Shown: one piece after another, positions 1 to 6,965 of the stretch
Position numbering within the stretch: the stretch's first letter is position 1
How the letters are laid out: each line of letters starts with the position of its first letter
From: an uncultured Fibrobacterota bacterium
GTDB taxonomy: Bacteria; Fibrobacterota; Chitinivibrionia; Chitinivibrionales; CAIOZP01
Reading direction: 5' to 3'
Assembly (NCBI GenBank): GCA_903862805.1
Contig: CAIOZP010000670.1
Coordinates: 1 to 8,134, forward strand
Length of the DNA stretch: 8,134 nt
Made by a program: the position numbers and the translations under genes
The notes under the pieces: generated by a model
The model's input: the letters and a program-made list of their open reading frames with translations, nothing else
The model's database searches: none
Told to the model about the DNA's origin: nothing

Positions 1-82
1 GGACATAACACTGCAGGCCGTATGCCAGCAGCAATGCGGAACAGATCACATAAACCGCAACGATTGCCACGATTCCGATCAT
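1..82 (-). CDS. N-terminus of a membrane protein (partial, runs off the left edge)
   Basis: Only the first 27 codons are present. They start at an ATG whose first base is 82 and translate to a hydrophobic stretch that begins MIGIVAIVAVYVICSALLLA and continues YGLQCYV. This is one membrane-spanning helix at the extreme N-terminus with no charged residue before it, so it is more likely a membrane anchor than a cleaved signal peptide. The start is supported by a strong Shine-Dalgarno, AAGGGAG (complement of 88-94), five bases before the ATG. The gene is divergent from the lipoprotein gene starting at 288. The ending YGLQCYV is loosely reminiscent of the first helix of membrane-bound family 2 glycosyltransferases. 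That is a guess from a very short fragment, and the family cannot be assigned here. Confidence 0.75.
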   Translation of the reverse strand, partial: MIGIVAIVAVYVICSALLLAYGLQCYV

Positions 83-287
83 TACCACTCCCTTTATACT
101 TGTAAAGTCGTTAAATGCTCTACCGGATCCGAAGCCTTTTCAGACTCCGGTGCAAAAATAAATTGCCGCGGGATTTATGGCGGGAAGAAATTCCGGAAAT
201 TTTTCAGCACCTTTTTGGCGGCCGCTCGCTTCTGAAGGCAAAGCGAAAAATGTATTTTGATGTCAAACCAATACGACGGGAGACCGC
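83..287. promoter_or_regulatory. Divergent intergenic region
   Basis: These 205 bases separate two divergent starts, so promoters for both genes should lie here. I see no strong sigma-70 pair for either. The best rightward candidate is TTCTGA (230-235), 16 bases, then TATTTT (252-257), preceded by TG; it is weak. The minus strand reads TTGACA at 266-261, but no -10 box sits at a proper distance from it. An 8-base palindrome TTCCGGAA lies near 191-198. A short rightward open frame (115-306) crosses the region, but it overlaps the lipoprotein start and looks accidental. Confidence 0.45.
278..282 (+). promoter_or_regulatory. Shine-Dalgarno that fixes the TTG start at 288
   Basis: GGGAG lies five bases before TTG at 288. 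The same spacing is seen at the divergent gene (AAGGGAG, five bases, ATG). An in-frame TGA at 258-260 closes the frame upstream, and the next in-frame ATG is at codon 71, far beyond the signal peptide. TTG is therefore the only start that keeps the signal sequence. Confidence 0.7.
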
Positions 288-1265
288 TTGCAGAAATCCA
301 TCCTGAAAACTTCGCTGATTGCTGCGGCAATAGTTGCAACAATCATCTGGAGTTGCACTATCGGCAAACCGGATTCGAGCGTTAATGCCAAGGGCGATAT
401 CTTCATCGACACGCCGAAGGTTTCGATCAAAAGCGACACTCTTTTTCAGCTGACTACAAAGCAAACCATCGTAACAGACAGCTCCTGCGCGGGCAGTCAG
501 ATGCTTCCGGCAGAGACGGTTGCCGTTGCAGGTGTTCCATTTTCTGTTCCGTATCTTATTGTCGGCCGACACCTGTATCTTTGGCCCGATAGCGCAATAA
601 TCGACACCCTCGGAAGCGGCGCGGTAATCAGACTGGCGCCCTTTTCGCGGGTAGGTAGCGGAACTGGCATCAAAGGTGAATGGGTAATGTCAGACTCACT
701 TTTCTTCGTGTACGACGTGATAAGTGGAACCATGAGTGCTGCCGAAACCGATTCGATCAATACAATTATAGTAGCCTCTCGTCTGGCTCCTCAGGTTGAC
801 CTCGCAACATTCGTTATTTCCGATACCAACATGATTGAAAATGTTGCCAATACTTCCGATCTTTGGGCCGATGCTCAGATTTATCAATGGACCGATACGA
901 CAGACAACCAGTCGGTCAAATTCTACAACCTGACTCTGACCAAACTTGCGGCCAACAGCTATAAAATTTTAGGCAATGTAAATTCGGAAACGGTCACGAT
1001 CACTCAGGACATCGTAGATACTTCCGGCGACATGACGGTGACTTTCGCCAGCACAGACTCAACGCATTCCGGATATGTCTATTATTCATCGCCAAAGGAA
1101 TGCCCCGACGAACTTGAACCGGCATGGTTCGCAAATTTCCTCGCAGCTAATGTAAAAGCACCGGCAGCAAAGATGGCGGTCATGAAAATACCAAGTAACG
1201 ATTCCTGGAAAAGAGCCCGCCTGATAGCGAGGTTGAAAGCTTTAGCAACGACTCGACAACGCTGA
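288..1265 (+). CDS. Predicted secreted lipoprotein of unknown family (325 aa)
   Basis: I do not recognise this protein. It begins with a basic N-region (MQKSILK) and a hydrophobic core (about residues 9-21), then IIWSC with Cys23. This looks like a lipobox, although Trp at position -2 is unusual. The protein is therefore probably exported and lipid-anchored. The mature part is rich in Ser, Thr and Asp with alternating beta-type segments and has no membrane helix. Residues about 86-132 (a VPYLIVGRHLYLW stretch, then RVGSGTGIKGEW) resemble strand-turn patterns of small beta-barrel lipoproteins such as lipocalin-like ones, but this is only an impression. Two further cysteines, Cys67 and Cys272, could form a disulfide. 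The C-terminus (about 305-325) is basic and probably helical. The TTG start has a good ribosome binding site. The stop lies 16 bases from the stop of the converging ABC-F gene, with no obvious terminator between. Confidence 0.85.
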   Translation: MQKSILKTSLIAAAIVATIIWSCTIGKPDSSVNAKGDIFIDTPKVSIKSDTLFQLTTKQTIVTDSSCAGSQMLPAETVAVAGVPFSVPYLIVGRHLYLWPDSAIIDTLGSGAVIRLAPFSRVGSGTGIKGEWVMSDSLFFVYDVISGTMSAAETDSINTIIVASRLAPQVDLATFVISDTNMIENVANTSDLWADAQIYQWTDTTDNQSVKFYNLTLTKLAANSYKILGNVNSETVTITQDIVDTSGDMTVTFASTDSTHSGYVYYSSPKECPDELEPAWFANFLAANVKAPAAKMAVMKIPSNDSWKRARLIARLKALATTRQR

Positions 1266-1281
1266 TCTGTTTGCCGAAATT

Positions 1282-3171
1282 TTACTCCGAAATTCCAGCC
1301 AGTTTCTCTGAAGCCTCAGTCCATTCTTCCATGATTTTATCGGCTTCGATCTTCAGCCTTTTCAACTCTGCATCAGCTTCTGAGAGTCGCTGATAATCGT
1401 TGACGTTCGCCGGATCGTGCAGAACCGTTTCGCATCTGTCAATTGCCTGCTCCGTTTCCTCAAGTCGCTTCTCAATCTTCTGGATGACACGCTCGAGCTG
1501 CTTTTTTTCTTCGCGGCGCTTCTGTCGAAGCTGCTTGTCGATGTTCGCATCTGCCTGCTGGCGTTTCGCAGCCGTATCGGCATCTGATGGGACATCGACG
1601 CCGATTCCGTTTTCGATATACCAACGATAATCCGTAAGATTTCCGGGGAAATCGCGCAGGCTTCCCTTGCGGACTTCTATTATCCGATCGGCAACTATGT
1701 CGATGAGATATTCGTCGTGTGAAACAAAAATCACCGTGCCGTCGTAGGCCGCAAGCGCTGTCGCCAGTTTTTCAATTGCATCAATGTCGAGATGGTTTGT
1801 CGGTTCGTCAAGCAGAAGTACGTTGCCGGGATCGGCTAAAAGAGTTGCAAGCGAGAGCCGCGATTTCTCTCCGCCGGAACAAACGCCGACCGTTTTGTTT
1901 ACCTCGTCGCCGGAAAATAAAAACGCGCCGAGGATTCCCTGAACCACCGAGCGTTCCACTAATCCGACAATCGATGAAATAGTTTCGTAAAGCGTACGGC
2001 GCGGATCAAGTTGATCGAGCCGGTGCTGTGCATAGTAACGGAGCTTCGCGTTATGGCCGATAGTGACCGCACCTGCCGCTGGTTCAAGCGCACCTGCGAG
2101 CAGTTTCAGCAGCGTGGTTTTTCCAGCGCCGTTCGGACCGATCACTGCAATCTTTTGTCCACGCGTAACCGTTAAATCGAGCTTCGAAAAAATCGTGTTG
2201 TCGCCATAACCCGCCGTCGCATTCTCGACCTTGAGCGGAATTGATCCGCATGGCGGCGCAGGTGGGAAACGGAAGTTCAGGCTCTGCGTCGAAACGGTCG
2301 CAGTGTCGGGCAGTTCCTCATTGAGGCGTTCGAGAAGTTTCATGCGCGACCTCGCCTGCGAAGCCTTGGTCGCCTTCGCCTTGAATCGGTCGATGAACGC
2401 TTCCGTTTTGTCAATCTGGTTCTGTAGCGTTTTGGTTCGTTTCGCTTCGGCCTCGCGCTGTTCGGCTTTCGCTTCGAGGAACGCGCTCACGCTTCCAACG
2501 CCGATGTCAATACCACCTGCCGAAAGTTCTGCGGTATGATCCGTCATGCGATCGAGGAAATCGCGGTCGTGCGAAACGATCATCATTCCGCCGTCGAAAC
2601 GTGCAAGGAACCGTTCGAGCCAGATCAGCGAATCCATGTCGAGATGGTTGGTCGGTTCGTCAAGCAGAAGAAAATCCGGCGCCGAAAGAAGTAGCCTCGC
2701 CAGCACCACACGCATCCGGAATCCGCCGGAAAGAATGCTCATCGGCTCGCGGCTTCGATCCTCCCCGATGCCAAGTCCCGACAATACCGAGGCCGCACGG
2801 GAAGGCAGCGAATAGACATCGGCCACGTGCATCTCATCGAGAAGTTTTGCCATTTTATCAAGGTCTTCGCCGTCGTGATTTTCGTGGGCGTCGAGTAAAT
2901 GGCGAAACGGCTCAAGCACGAAATCGATCGCCGAAACACTTTCTGGAACGTCGGATTCCTGTGGCAGATAACCAAGGCGGAGGTTTCCGGCAATAGCGAC
3001 ATGACCGGCGTCGCTGTGGTCAATGCCTGCGATAATACGCAGCAGAACGCTCTTGCCTGCGCCGTTCGATCCGATCAAGCCGGTGCGATGCGTCGTATTG
3101 AATGCGATGCTCACATCACGGTAAAGAATTTTATCGCCGAACTGCTTCGAAAGATTTACGAGGGAAATCAT
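1282..3171 (-). CDS. ABC-F family ATPase (YheS/YdiF-like, 629 aa)
   Basis: This is a soluble twin-ATPase protein of the ABC-F class, which lacks membrane helices and acts on ribosomes (translation factors or ribosome protection). The first nucleotide-binding domain has Walker A GSNGAGKS (34-41), signature LSGGF (147-151), Walker B with DEPTNHLD (171-178, catalytic Glu172) and H-switch SHD (200-202). The linker (about 231-300) contains the basic helix RFKAKATKASQARSRMKLLE (262-281), the P-site tRNA-interaction region typical of the family. The second domain has Walker A GPNGAGKT (345-352), signature CSGGE (431-435), DEPTNHLD (455-462, Glu456) and SHDEYL (484-489). A charged C-terminal coiled coil (about 535-625) matches the usual Uup/YdiF-type extension. 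Length and motif order are complete. The ATG is preceded by AAAGGA nine bases upstream. The gene follows the DinG-like gene by 68 bases on the same strand. Whether it confers antibiotic resistance cannot be read from the sequence; the housekeeping YheS/YdiF type seems likelier. Confidence 0.96.
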   Translation of the reverse strand: MISLVNLSKQFGDKILYRDVSIAFNTTHRTGLIGSNGAGKSVLLRIIAGIDHSDAGHVAIAGNLRLGYLPQESDVPESVSAIDFVLEPFRHLLDAHENHDGEDLDKMAKLLDEMHVADVYSLPSRAASVLSGLGIGEDRSREPMSILSGGFRMRVVLARLLLSAPDFLLLDEPTNHLDMDSLIWLERFLARFDGGMMIVSHDRDFLDRMTDHTAELSAGGIDIGVGSVSAFLEAKAEQREAEAKRTKTLQNQIDKTEAFIDRFKAKATKASQARSRMKLLERLNEELPDTATVSTQSLNFRFPPAPPCGSIPLKVENATAGYGDNTIFSKLDLTVTRGQKIAVIGPNGAGKTTLLKLLAGALEPAAGAVTIGHNAKLRYYAQHRLDQLDPRRTLYETISSIVGLVERSVVQGILGAFLFSGDEVNKTVGVCSGGEKSRLSLATLLADPGNVLLLDEPTNHLDIDAIEKLATALAAYDGTVIFVSHDEYLIDIVADRIIEVRKGSLRDFPGNLTDYRWYIENGIGVDVPSDADTAAKRQQADANIDKQLRQKRREEKKQLERVIQKIEKRLEETEQAIDRCETVLHDPANVNDYQRLSEADAELKRLKIEADKIMEEWTEASEKLAGISE

Positions 3172-3209
3172 GCAGGAAATTCCTTTGGATCATCACAATT
3201 GTCGAGCGA

Positions 3210-3243
3210 AATATACGAGACGGGACAGAGTCGCATCTGTCAA
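3210..3243 (-). promoter_or_regulatory. Possible promoter for the ABC-F gene
   Basis: Read on the minus strand, TATATT (3215-3210) lies in the gap before the ABC-F start, in the context CGTATATT. The same eight bases occur at the better promoter upstream of the small membrane protein gene. A perfect TTGACA (3243-3238) overlaps the stop codon of the DinG-like gene, but the spacing to TATATT is 22 bases, too long for a standard sigma-70 promoter. ABC-F may have its own transcript, or may simply be read through from upstream. Confidence 0.3.
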
Positions 3244-6131
3244 TCAAGCGGTTTCGGCATCGCTCCGAAAAAATCTCCGACTCTCGCCGCGAACTCTTCC
3301 AGTGTGTCGATCTTTGTGAATTCGCCGACGGCAGAGATGAACTGTTTGCCGTAGCCTTTATTCATCATGCGCGTGTCGAGAACGACGAGTGCGCCGTTGT
3401 CGTCGATGGTTCTAATTAACCGACCAGCTCCTTGACGGAAGCGAATAACCGCCTCTGGAATCGAGTATCCGAAGAAGCCGCCGCGTTCGCTTTTCTCGGC
3501 GCGCTCTGCAAGTGCGGCAGCAAGCGGATGCGTTGGTACAGGAAACGGCAGGCGAGGAATTACAACAATCTCGCACGATTCGCCCGGTGCATCTACGCCT
3601 TCCCAAAAGCTGTGAAGCCCAAGCAGAACGGCCTTGCGCGTTGATTTGAATTTCGACAGAAGCACATTGCGATTGCCGCTGAAATTCTGCGCGAAGATCG
3701 ACGCGCCTTCCGGCAAGCCGCTGTGCGCGCGAAGCAGTTCGTGAACCTGCATCATCATCGCGTTGGCTGTGAAAAGCACGAGAATATTTCTTTCGGTACG
3801 AAAGAGAAGTTTCGCGATAGCGTCGGCTACAAAAGTCGGGAACGCCGGATCGTCGGGAAGTGGGCCTGCGGCGAGTCCGAAGCGGATCACCTGATCTTCA
3901 ATGAACGGCGATGGATATGCCGCAAACGACACCGGCTTGGTCAGCGCATCGAGTCCGAGCCGCGTGCGGAAATACGAATCGGATTCTCCGGCGCGGATTG
4001 TCGCGGAGGTAAAGATCATCCCGCCTTCGTGATTTTCCCAGATCTGCGAAAGCATCGTGCTGAGATCCAGCGGAACTCCACAGAGTTTTATCCAGCCTTT
4101 GCGAAAACTTCCCTCGACCCAGAAGACGTGATCTTCGGTGCTGGCATCGCCTACATATTCGAGGTCGGCGCGCAGTTGCGATATGCGGAGTTCGACCGTT
4201 TGAGCATCGGAGCAGAGATGATCTTTCTGCTTGTCTTTCGATTCAAAATCCATGCGGATCTCGCGCAGAAAATCTTTCGCATCGGAAAGTGCAACCATGA
4301 GTCCGGCGCGTCCGCTGCTTGAAGCGAAAGGCTTATTGATGCATGGAATGCAAAAATCCTGATCATCTTCGCCCAGAGTAGTCGTGCTCTTCGCATTTTC
4401 TGAATTGGCCCAGGCCTTGGTTTCTTCTTCAAACTGATCGGCACTGCGACGCAGACGTTTGAGCAGTTTCCGAAAATCACCGAGGCGTTCTTCGCGTTTG
4501 TCAATCACATCGCTGAGCTCAAGTGGCTTTTCGAGAAGAGCAAGTTGATCGGCAGTGCGTGTGAGGCGGTTGCTGTCGACCTCGGTGCGCAGACTGCGAT
4601 AGCCCGACTGTTCGAGCTGATGCGCCTCATCGAAAATGATCGCGGCGGGTTTGCCAAGGAAACCGCTTTCGGCGCAGACTTCAGCGTAGAAAAGCGAATG
4701 ATTGATCACAACAACATGCGAGCACTGCGCACGCATCCGTGCCTGTTGCAAAAAACAGTTGTCGTAAAGTTGACAACTGCGACCACGGCACGAATGACCG
4801 TCGGCATTGACCAGTCCCCAGATCCGCGCGTACCACGTTCTGTTGAACTGACCCAGCTCTTCAATGTCGCCGGTGCGCGTCTGTTCGGCCCAGCGAATCA
4901 GCGGAAGAATGCCGAGCCTCTCGCGCATCGAAAGCGAACCGAATTCGCCTGCGATGAAGCGCCGCCACTTGGCAACACAGATGTAATTGCTGCGGCCTTT
5001 GAGCATGCAGAAACGAAGACCAGGCACTATGTCGGAAACAAGCGGCAGGTCTTTTCCAGCAAGCTGATCCTGTAAATTTCGGGTCGCAGTCGAGACAAAA
5101 ATTCTGGCATCGTTACGCACGGCCCAGGCTGCGGCAGGCATTAGATACGCGAGCGATTTGCCAGTGCCGGTTCCGGCTTCAGCGACAATTATTTCGGCAC
5201 CCGAAATTGCGTTTCCACATGCGACAGCCAAAGCCTGCTGTGCTTTGCGCGGCGAGTATCCCGAAAGCTTTTGGGCAAGCGGGCCATTTGCTGCGAAGAA
5301 CAATTCGACCGCATCGCGAGCAAGCGGCAAGGGTTCTTCGGGCATACCGGTTTTTATCGGAACAGGCGAAATCAACGGCGGCGTGTTTTCTATTGGAATA
5401 ACACTGTCGGGAATCCCGCGTATGAGCAGAACTTTCAAAAACGAGTAAGGCGCGAACTGACCCATGCGCCGACGAACATGCGGCGGAATCGAATTGATTC
5501 TTGGCACCAGTTCCACCGCCACAAAGCCCGAAGCCCGCGCATCGTCGAGCGCTCTGTGCGCATTGACAAGTGCGACATTCAGATGAGCCGCCACCGATCC
5601 GAGGGAATATGCAGCGAGCCCATCAATAAGCATTCTCGAAAGGGCTGCGGTATCGAGCTGGGTGTTTTTAACCGGCGGCCGGTTTGCGCGCTTCAGCTCG
5701 GCGTTGAGAAAATCAACATCGAAGTCAACCTGATGCCCGCACAGCGGAAGATCACCAATGAAGTCCAGAAGTTTTGTCATGACATCGGAAAAGGCCGGCG
5801 CATCTTTCACCATCTCGTCGGTGATGCCTGTTAGCTCGGTTATCTTTGCCGGAATCTTTCGCTTAGGATTGACAAAAGTGGAATACGATTCGCATTCCCG
5901 TCCGTCAATGAAACGAACGGCGGCGATTTCTGTAATGCGGTCGTCGCGATCAGAAAGGCCGGTGGTTTCGAGGTCGATTGCTACAAAGTCGGGAATCGGC
6001 TTGAAGGCTCGTGGCCCGTCGAATGATTTTTTTGAAGATGTTTTGTCGGTTGTTTTTGGAGCGGGTTTGCTCATGGAAATCAGAGCGTCCTTGCGGTCGC
6101 CATCGGGAAGCATATCAAAAAGAGAAGGCAT
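3240..6131 (-). CDS. dinG: DnaQ-type 3'-5' exonuclease fused to DinG-type Fe-S DNA helicase (963 aa)
   Basis: This is a superfamily 2, XPD/DinG-type helicase carrying an N-terminal proofreading-like exonuclease, expected to act on DNA repair or replication intermediates. After a Lys/Ser/Pro-rich lead (1-45), the exonuclease (about 48-210) shows DLETTG (Asp53, Glu55), HQVDFDVDFL (133-142, Asp138), LDT (Asp160) and HRALDD (His192, Asp197), so all DEDDh residues appear present. The helicase follows: Walker A AGTGTGKS (319-326), a four-cysteine Fe-S site Cys385, Cys448, Cys453, Cys459, DEAH box (501-504), motif III TSAT (708-711), HSFWEGVD (840-847) and QGAGRLIR (900-907). The C-x4-C-x5-C spacing equals that of E. 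coli DinG. A CxxC (594-597) lies in the arch-like insert. This architecture is known from Firmicutes DinG (B. subtilis, S. aureus). S. aureus DinG has lost the cluster and helicase activity; this one appears to keep it. The start is less certain because the Shine-Dalgarno before ATG 6131 is poor; Met7 and Met20 are alternatives. It lies 29 bases after the PTS IIA gene. Confidence 0.95.
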   Translation of the reverse strand: MPSLFDMLPDGDRKDALISMSKPAPKTTDKTSSKKSFDGPRAFKPIPDFVAIDLETTGLSDRDDRITEIAAVRFIDGRECESYSTFVNPKRKIPAKITELTGITDEMVKDAPAFSDVMTKLLDFIGDLPLCGHQVDFDVDFLNAELKRANRPPVKNTQLDTAALSRMLIDGLAAYSLGSVAAHLNVALVNAHRALDDARASGFVAVELVPRINSIPPHVRRRMGQFAPYSFLKVLLIRGIPDSVIPIENTPPLISPVPIKTGMPEEPLPLARDAVELFFAANGPLAQKLSGYSPRKAQQALAVACGNAISGAEIIVAEAGTGTGKSLAYLMPAAAWAVRNDARIFVSTATRNLQDQLAGKDLPLVSDIVPGLRFCMLKGRSNYICVAKWRRFIAGEFGSLSMRERLGILPLIRWAEQTRTGDIEELGQFNRTWYARIWGLVNADGHSCRGRSCQLYDNCFLQQARMRAQCSHVVVINHSLFYAEVCAESGFLGKPAAIIFDEAHQLEQSGYRSLRTEVDSNRLTRTADQLALLEKPLELSDVIDKREERLGDFRKLLKRLRRSADQFEEETKAWANSENAKSTTTLGEDDQDFCIPCINKPFASSSGRAGLMVALSDAKDFLREIRMDFESKDKQKDHLCSDAQTVELRISQLRADLEYVGDASTEDHVFWVEGSFRKGWIKLCGVPLDLSTMLSQIWENHEGGMIFTSATIRAGESDSYFRTRLGLDALTKPVSFAAYPSPFIEDQVIRFGLAAGPLPDDPAFPTFVADAIAKLLFRTERNILVLFTANAMMMQVHELLRAHSGLPEGASIFAQNFSGNRNVLLSKFKSTRKAVLLGLHSFWEGVDAPGESCEIVVIPRLPFPVPTHPLAAALAERAEKSERGGFFGYSIPEAVIRFRQGAGRLIRTIDDNGALVVLDTRMMNKGYGKQFISAVGEFTKIDTLEEFAARVGDFFGAMPKPLD

Positions 6132-6160
6132 GGAAAATCCGTAGTTGACGTGTGCTAAAA

Positions 6161-6631
6161 TCAGGTTCCGACGTAGCGGTCTTCAGCCTCGACAAGCGCG
6201 CTCATGAAATCTTTGGCGTCGGTCGCTTCCATCAGCATGTCGCGGGATTCTTCGTACTGAAGGATCATCGAAAGCCGCTTGAGCAGGTCGAGATGTTCGT
6301 TGTATCGGGCCGAAGGATAAAGCAGCATAAAGAAAAGATGAACCGGCTCGCCGTCGATCGCATCGAACTCGACACCTTCGACACAGCGCGCGGCAACCAT
6401 GCACTCGCGGTCGATGCCTGCGATTTTTGTATGCGGAATTGCAACACCGAAACCGATGCCGGTGGAGGTCACCGACTCGCGTTCAAGGGCTCCGCGCACA
6501 ACCATGTCAGGATCGGGAATACCGTTGACAGATGCGAGAAAGCTGCCGAGCTGACTGACGGCGTCGGTCTTGTCTGTCGGTTTGAAATCGATCACGATGC
6601 TGTTGATCGAGAGGATGTCTTGGATTCTCAA
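6161..6631 (-). CDS. PTS EIIA protein, fructose/nitrogen (PtsN) type (156 aa)
   Basis: This is a single-domain phosphocarrier of the PTS_EIIA_2 (fructose/mannitol/Ntr) family. Such proteins accept a phosphoryl group from HPr or NPr on a histidine. Those without a linked EIIB/EIIC, as here, are usually regulatory (PtsN-like) rather than transporters. The active-site motif is TGIGFGVAIPHTK, with His67 as the likely phosphorylated residue. His98 (EPVHLFFML) and His113 (NEHLDLLKRLSMIL) match the conserved histidines of the second half. The length is normal for a stand-alone EIIA. The start is TTG, first base 6631, with AAAGG seven bases before it; the first in-frame ATG lies at codon 43, inside the fold, so TTG is needed. 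The gene sits 27 bases after the small membrane protein gene and 29 bases before the DinG-like gene, so it is probably in one operon. No rpoN, hpf, rapZ or hprK neighbour is seen, so its pathway is open. Confidence 0.9.
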   Translation of the reverse strand: MRIQDILSINSIVIDFKPTDKTDAVSQLGSFLASVNGIPDPDMVVRGALERESVTSTGIGFGVAIPHTKIAGIDRECMVAARCVEGVEFDAIDGEPVHLFFMLLYPSARYNEHLDLLKRLSMILQYEESRDMLMEATDAKDFMSALVEAEDRYVGT

Positions 6632-6638
6632 GCAGATG

Positions 6639-6643
6639 CCTTT
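6639..6643 (-). promoter_or_regulatory. Shine-Dalgarno for the TTG start of the PTS IIA gene
   Basis: AAAGG on the minus strand, seven bases before TTG at 6631, in the 27-base gap after the stop of the small membrane protein gene. It supports TTG as the true start, since no ATG is available before codon 43. Confidence 0.6.
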
Positions 6644-6658
6644 GAAAAAGACTCGGTA

Positions 6659-6910
6659 CTATTCGTCGTCATCATCATTCGATTCGGCGATGGCCCTTCG
6701 ACGCTCTTCCTTGCGGCTCATCGAAAGACCGATTCGACCAAAAACATAGACAACGAATCCGGACGTGCCGACAATCATACAAATGTCACGTCCGCCGGGG
6801 CCGGGTTTGAACACGGTAACCATCACAAAGAAGGAGATGATCGCGGTTCCAAAGCCCAGTCCCATAAGGTAGGGGGCAATTTTTTTCAGTATTTCCGAAA
6901 GGTTCGACAT
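6659..6910 (-). CDS. Small two-helix membrane protein with acidic tail (83 aa), unknown function
   Basis: I do not recognise a family. The protein has a short N-terminus with two lysines (9-10), a first membrane helix (about 13-34), a short turn KPGPGGRD (35-42) and a second helix (about 43-62). It ends in a hydrophilic tail that is basic (KEERRR, 67-72) and then strongly acidic (DDDDE at the end). Positive residues at both ends suggest that both termini are cytoplasmic and the short loop is outside. I chose the ATG at 6910 because AAGG (6919-6916) lies five bases before it. A GTG two codons upstream (6916) keeps the frame open but overlaps that Shine-Dalgarno. The gene is the first of a likely operon with the PTS IIA and DinG-like genes and has a candidate promoter about 30 bases upstream. 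A role as a small membrane partner or regulator is possible but not shown by sequence. Confidence 0.8.
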   Translation of the reverse strand: MSNLSEILKKIAPYLMGLGFGTAIISFFVMVTVFKPGPGGRDICMIVGTSGFVVYVFGRIGLSMSRKEERRRAIAESNDDDDE

Positions 6911-6915
6911 ACTCA

Positions 6916-6919
6916 CCTT
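6916..6919 (-). promoter_or_regulatory. Shine-Dalgarno deciding the start at 6910
   Basis: AAGG, within AAAAAGGTGAGT, lies five bases before ATG 6910 on the minus strand. Its last G is the first base of the in-frame GTG at 6916, so that GTG is very unlikely to be the start. Confidence 0.6.
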
Positions 6920-6936
6920 TTTGCTGAACGGGGGAG

Positions 6937-6965
6937 AATATACGTTCGGTTATTGAGTGGTGCAA
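6937..6965 (-). promoter_or_regulatory. Candidate sigma-70 promoter of the membrane protein - PTS IIA - dinG operon
   Basis: On the minus strand TTGCAC (6965-6960), 17 bases, then TATATT (6942-6937). The -10 matches five of six consensus bases and the -35 keeps TTG; the spacing is ideal. Transcription would start near 6930, leaving a leader of about 20 bases that includes the Shine-Dalgarno. This is pattern-matching only, and the organism's promoter consensus is not known. Confidence 0.5.

Noticed and set aside
219..226. Palindrome GCGGCCGC in the divergent intergenic region
   Set aside because: A single short GC palindrome, with no second copy or promoter arrangement to suggest an operator.
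115..306. Small rightward frame upstream of the lipoprotein gene
   Set aside because: Arg/Lys-rich with no clear ribosome binding site, and it overlaps the better-supported TTG start at 288.
1274..1294. Direct repeat CCGAAATT twice around the ABC-F stop codon
   Set aside because: Eight bases, 13 apart, only two copies, with one in coding sequence; likely chance.
3723..4322. Rightward 199-codon frame inside the DinG-like gene
   Set aside because: Opposite a conserved helicase region, with no family motif; codon-bias shadow.
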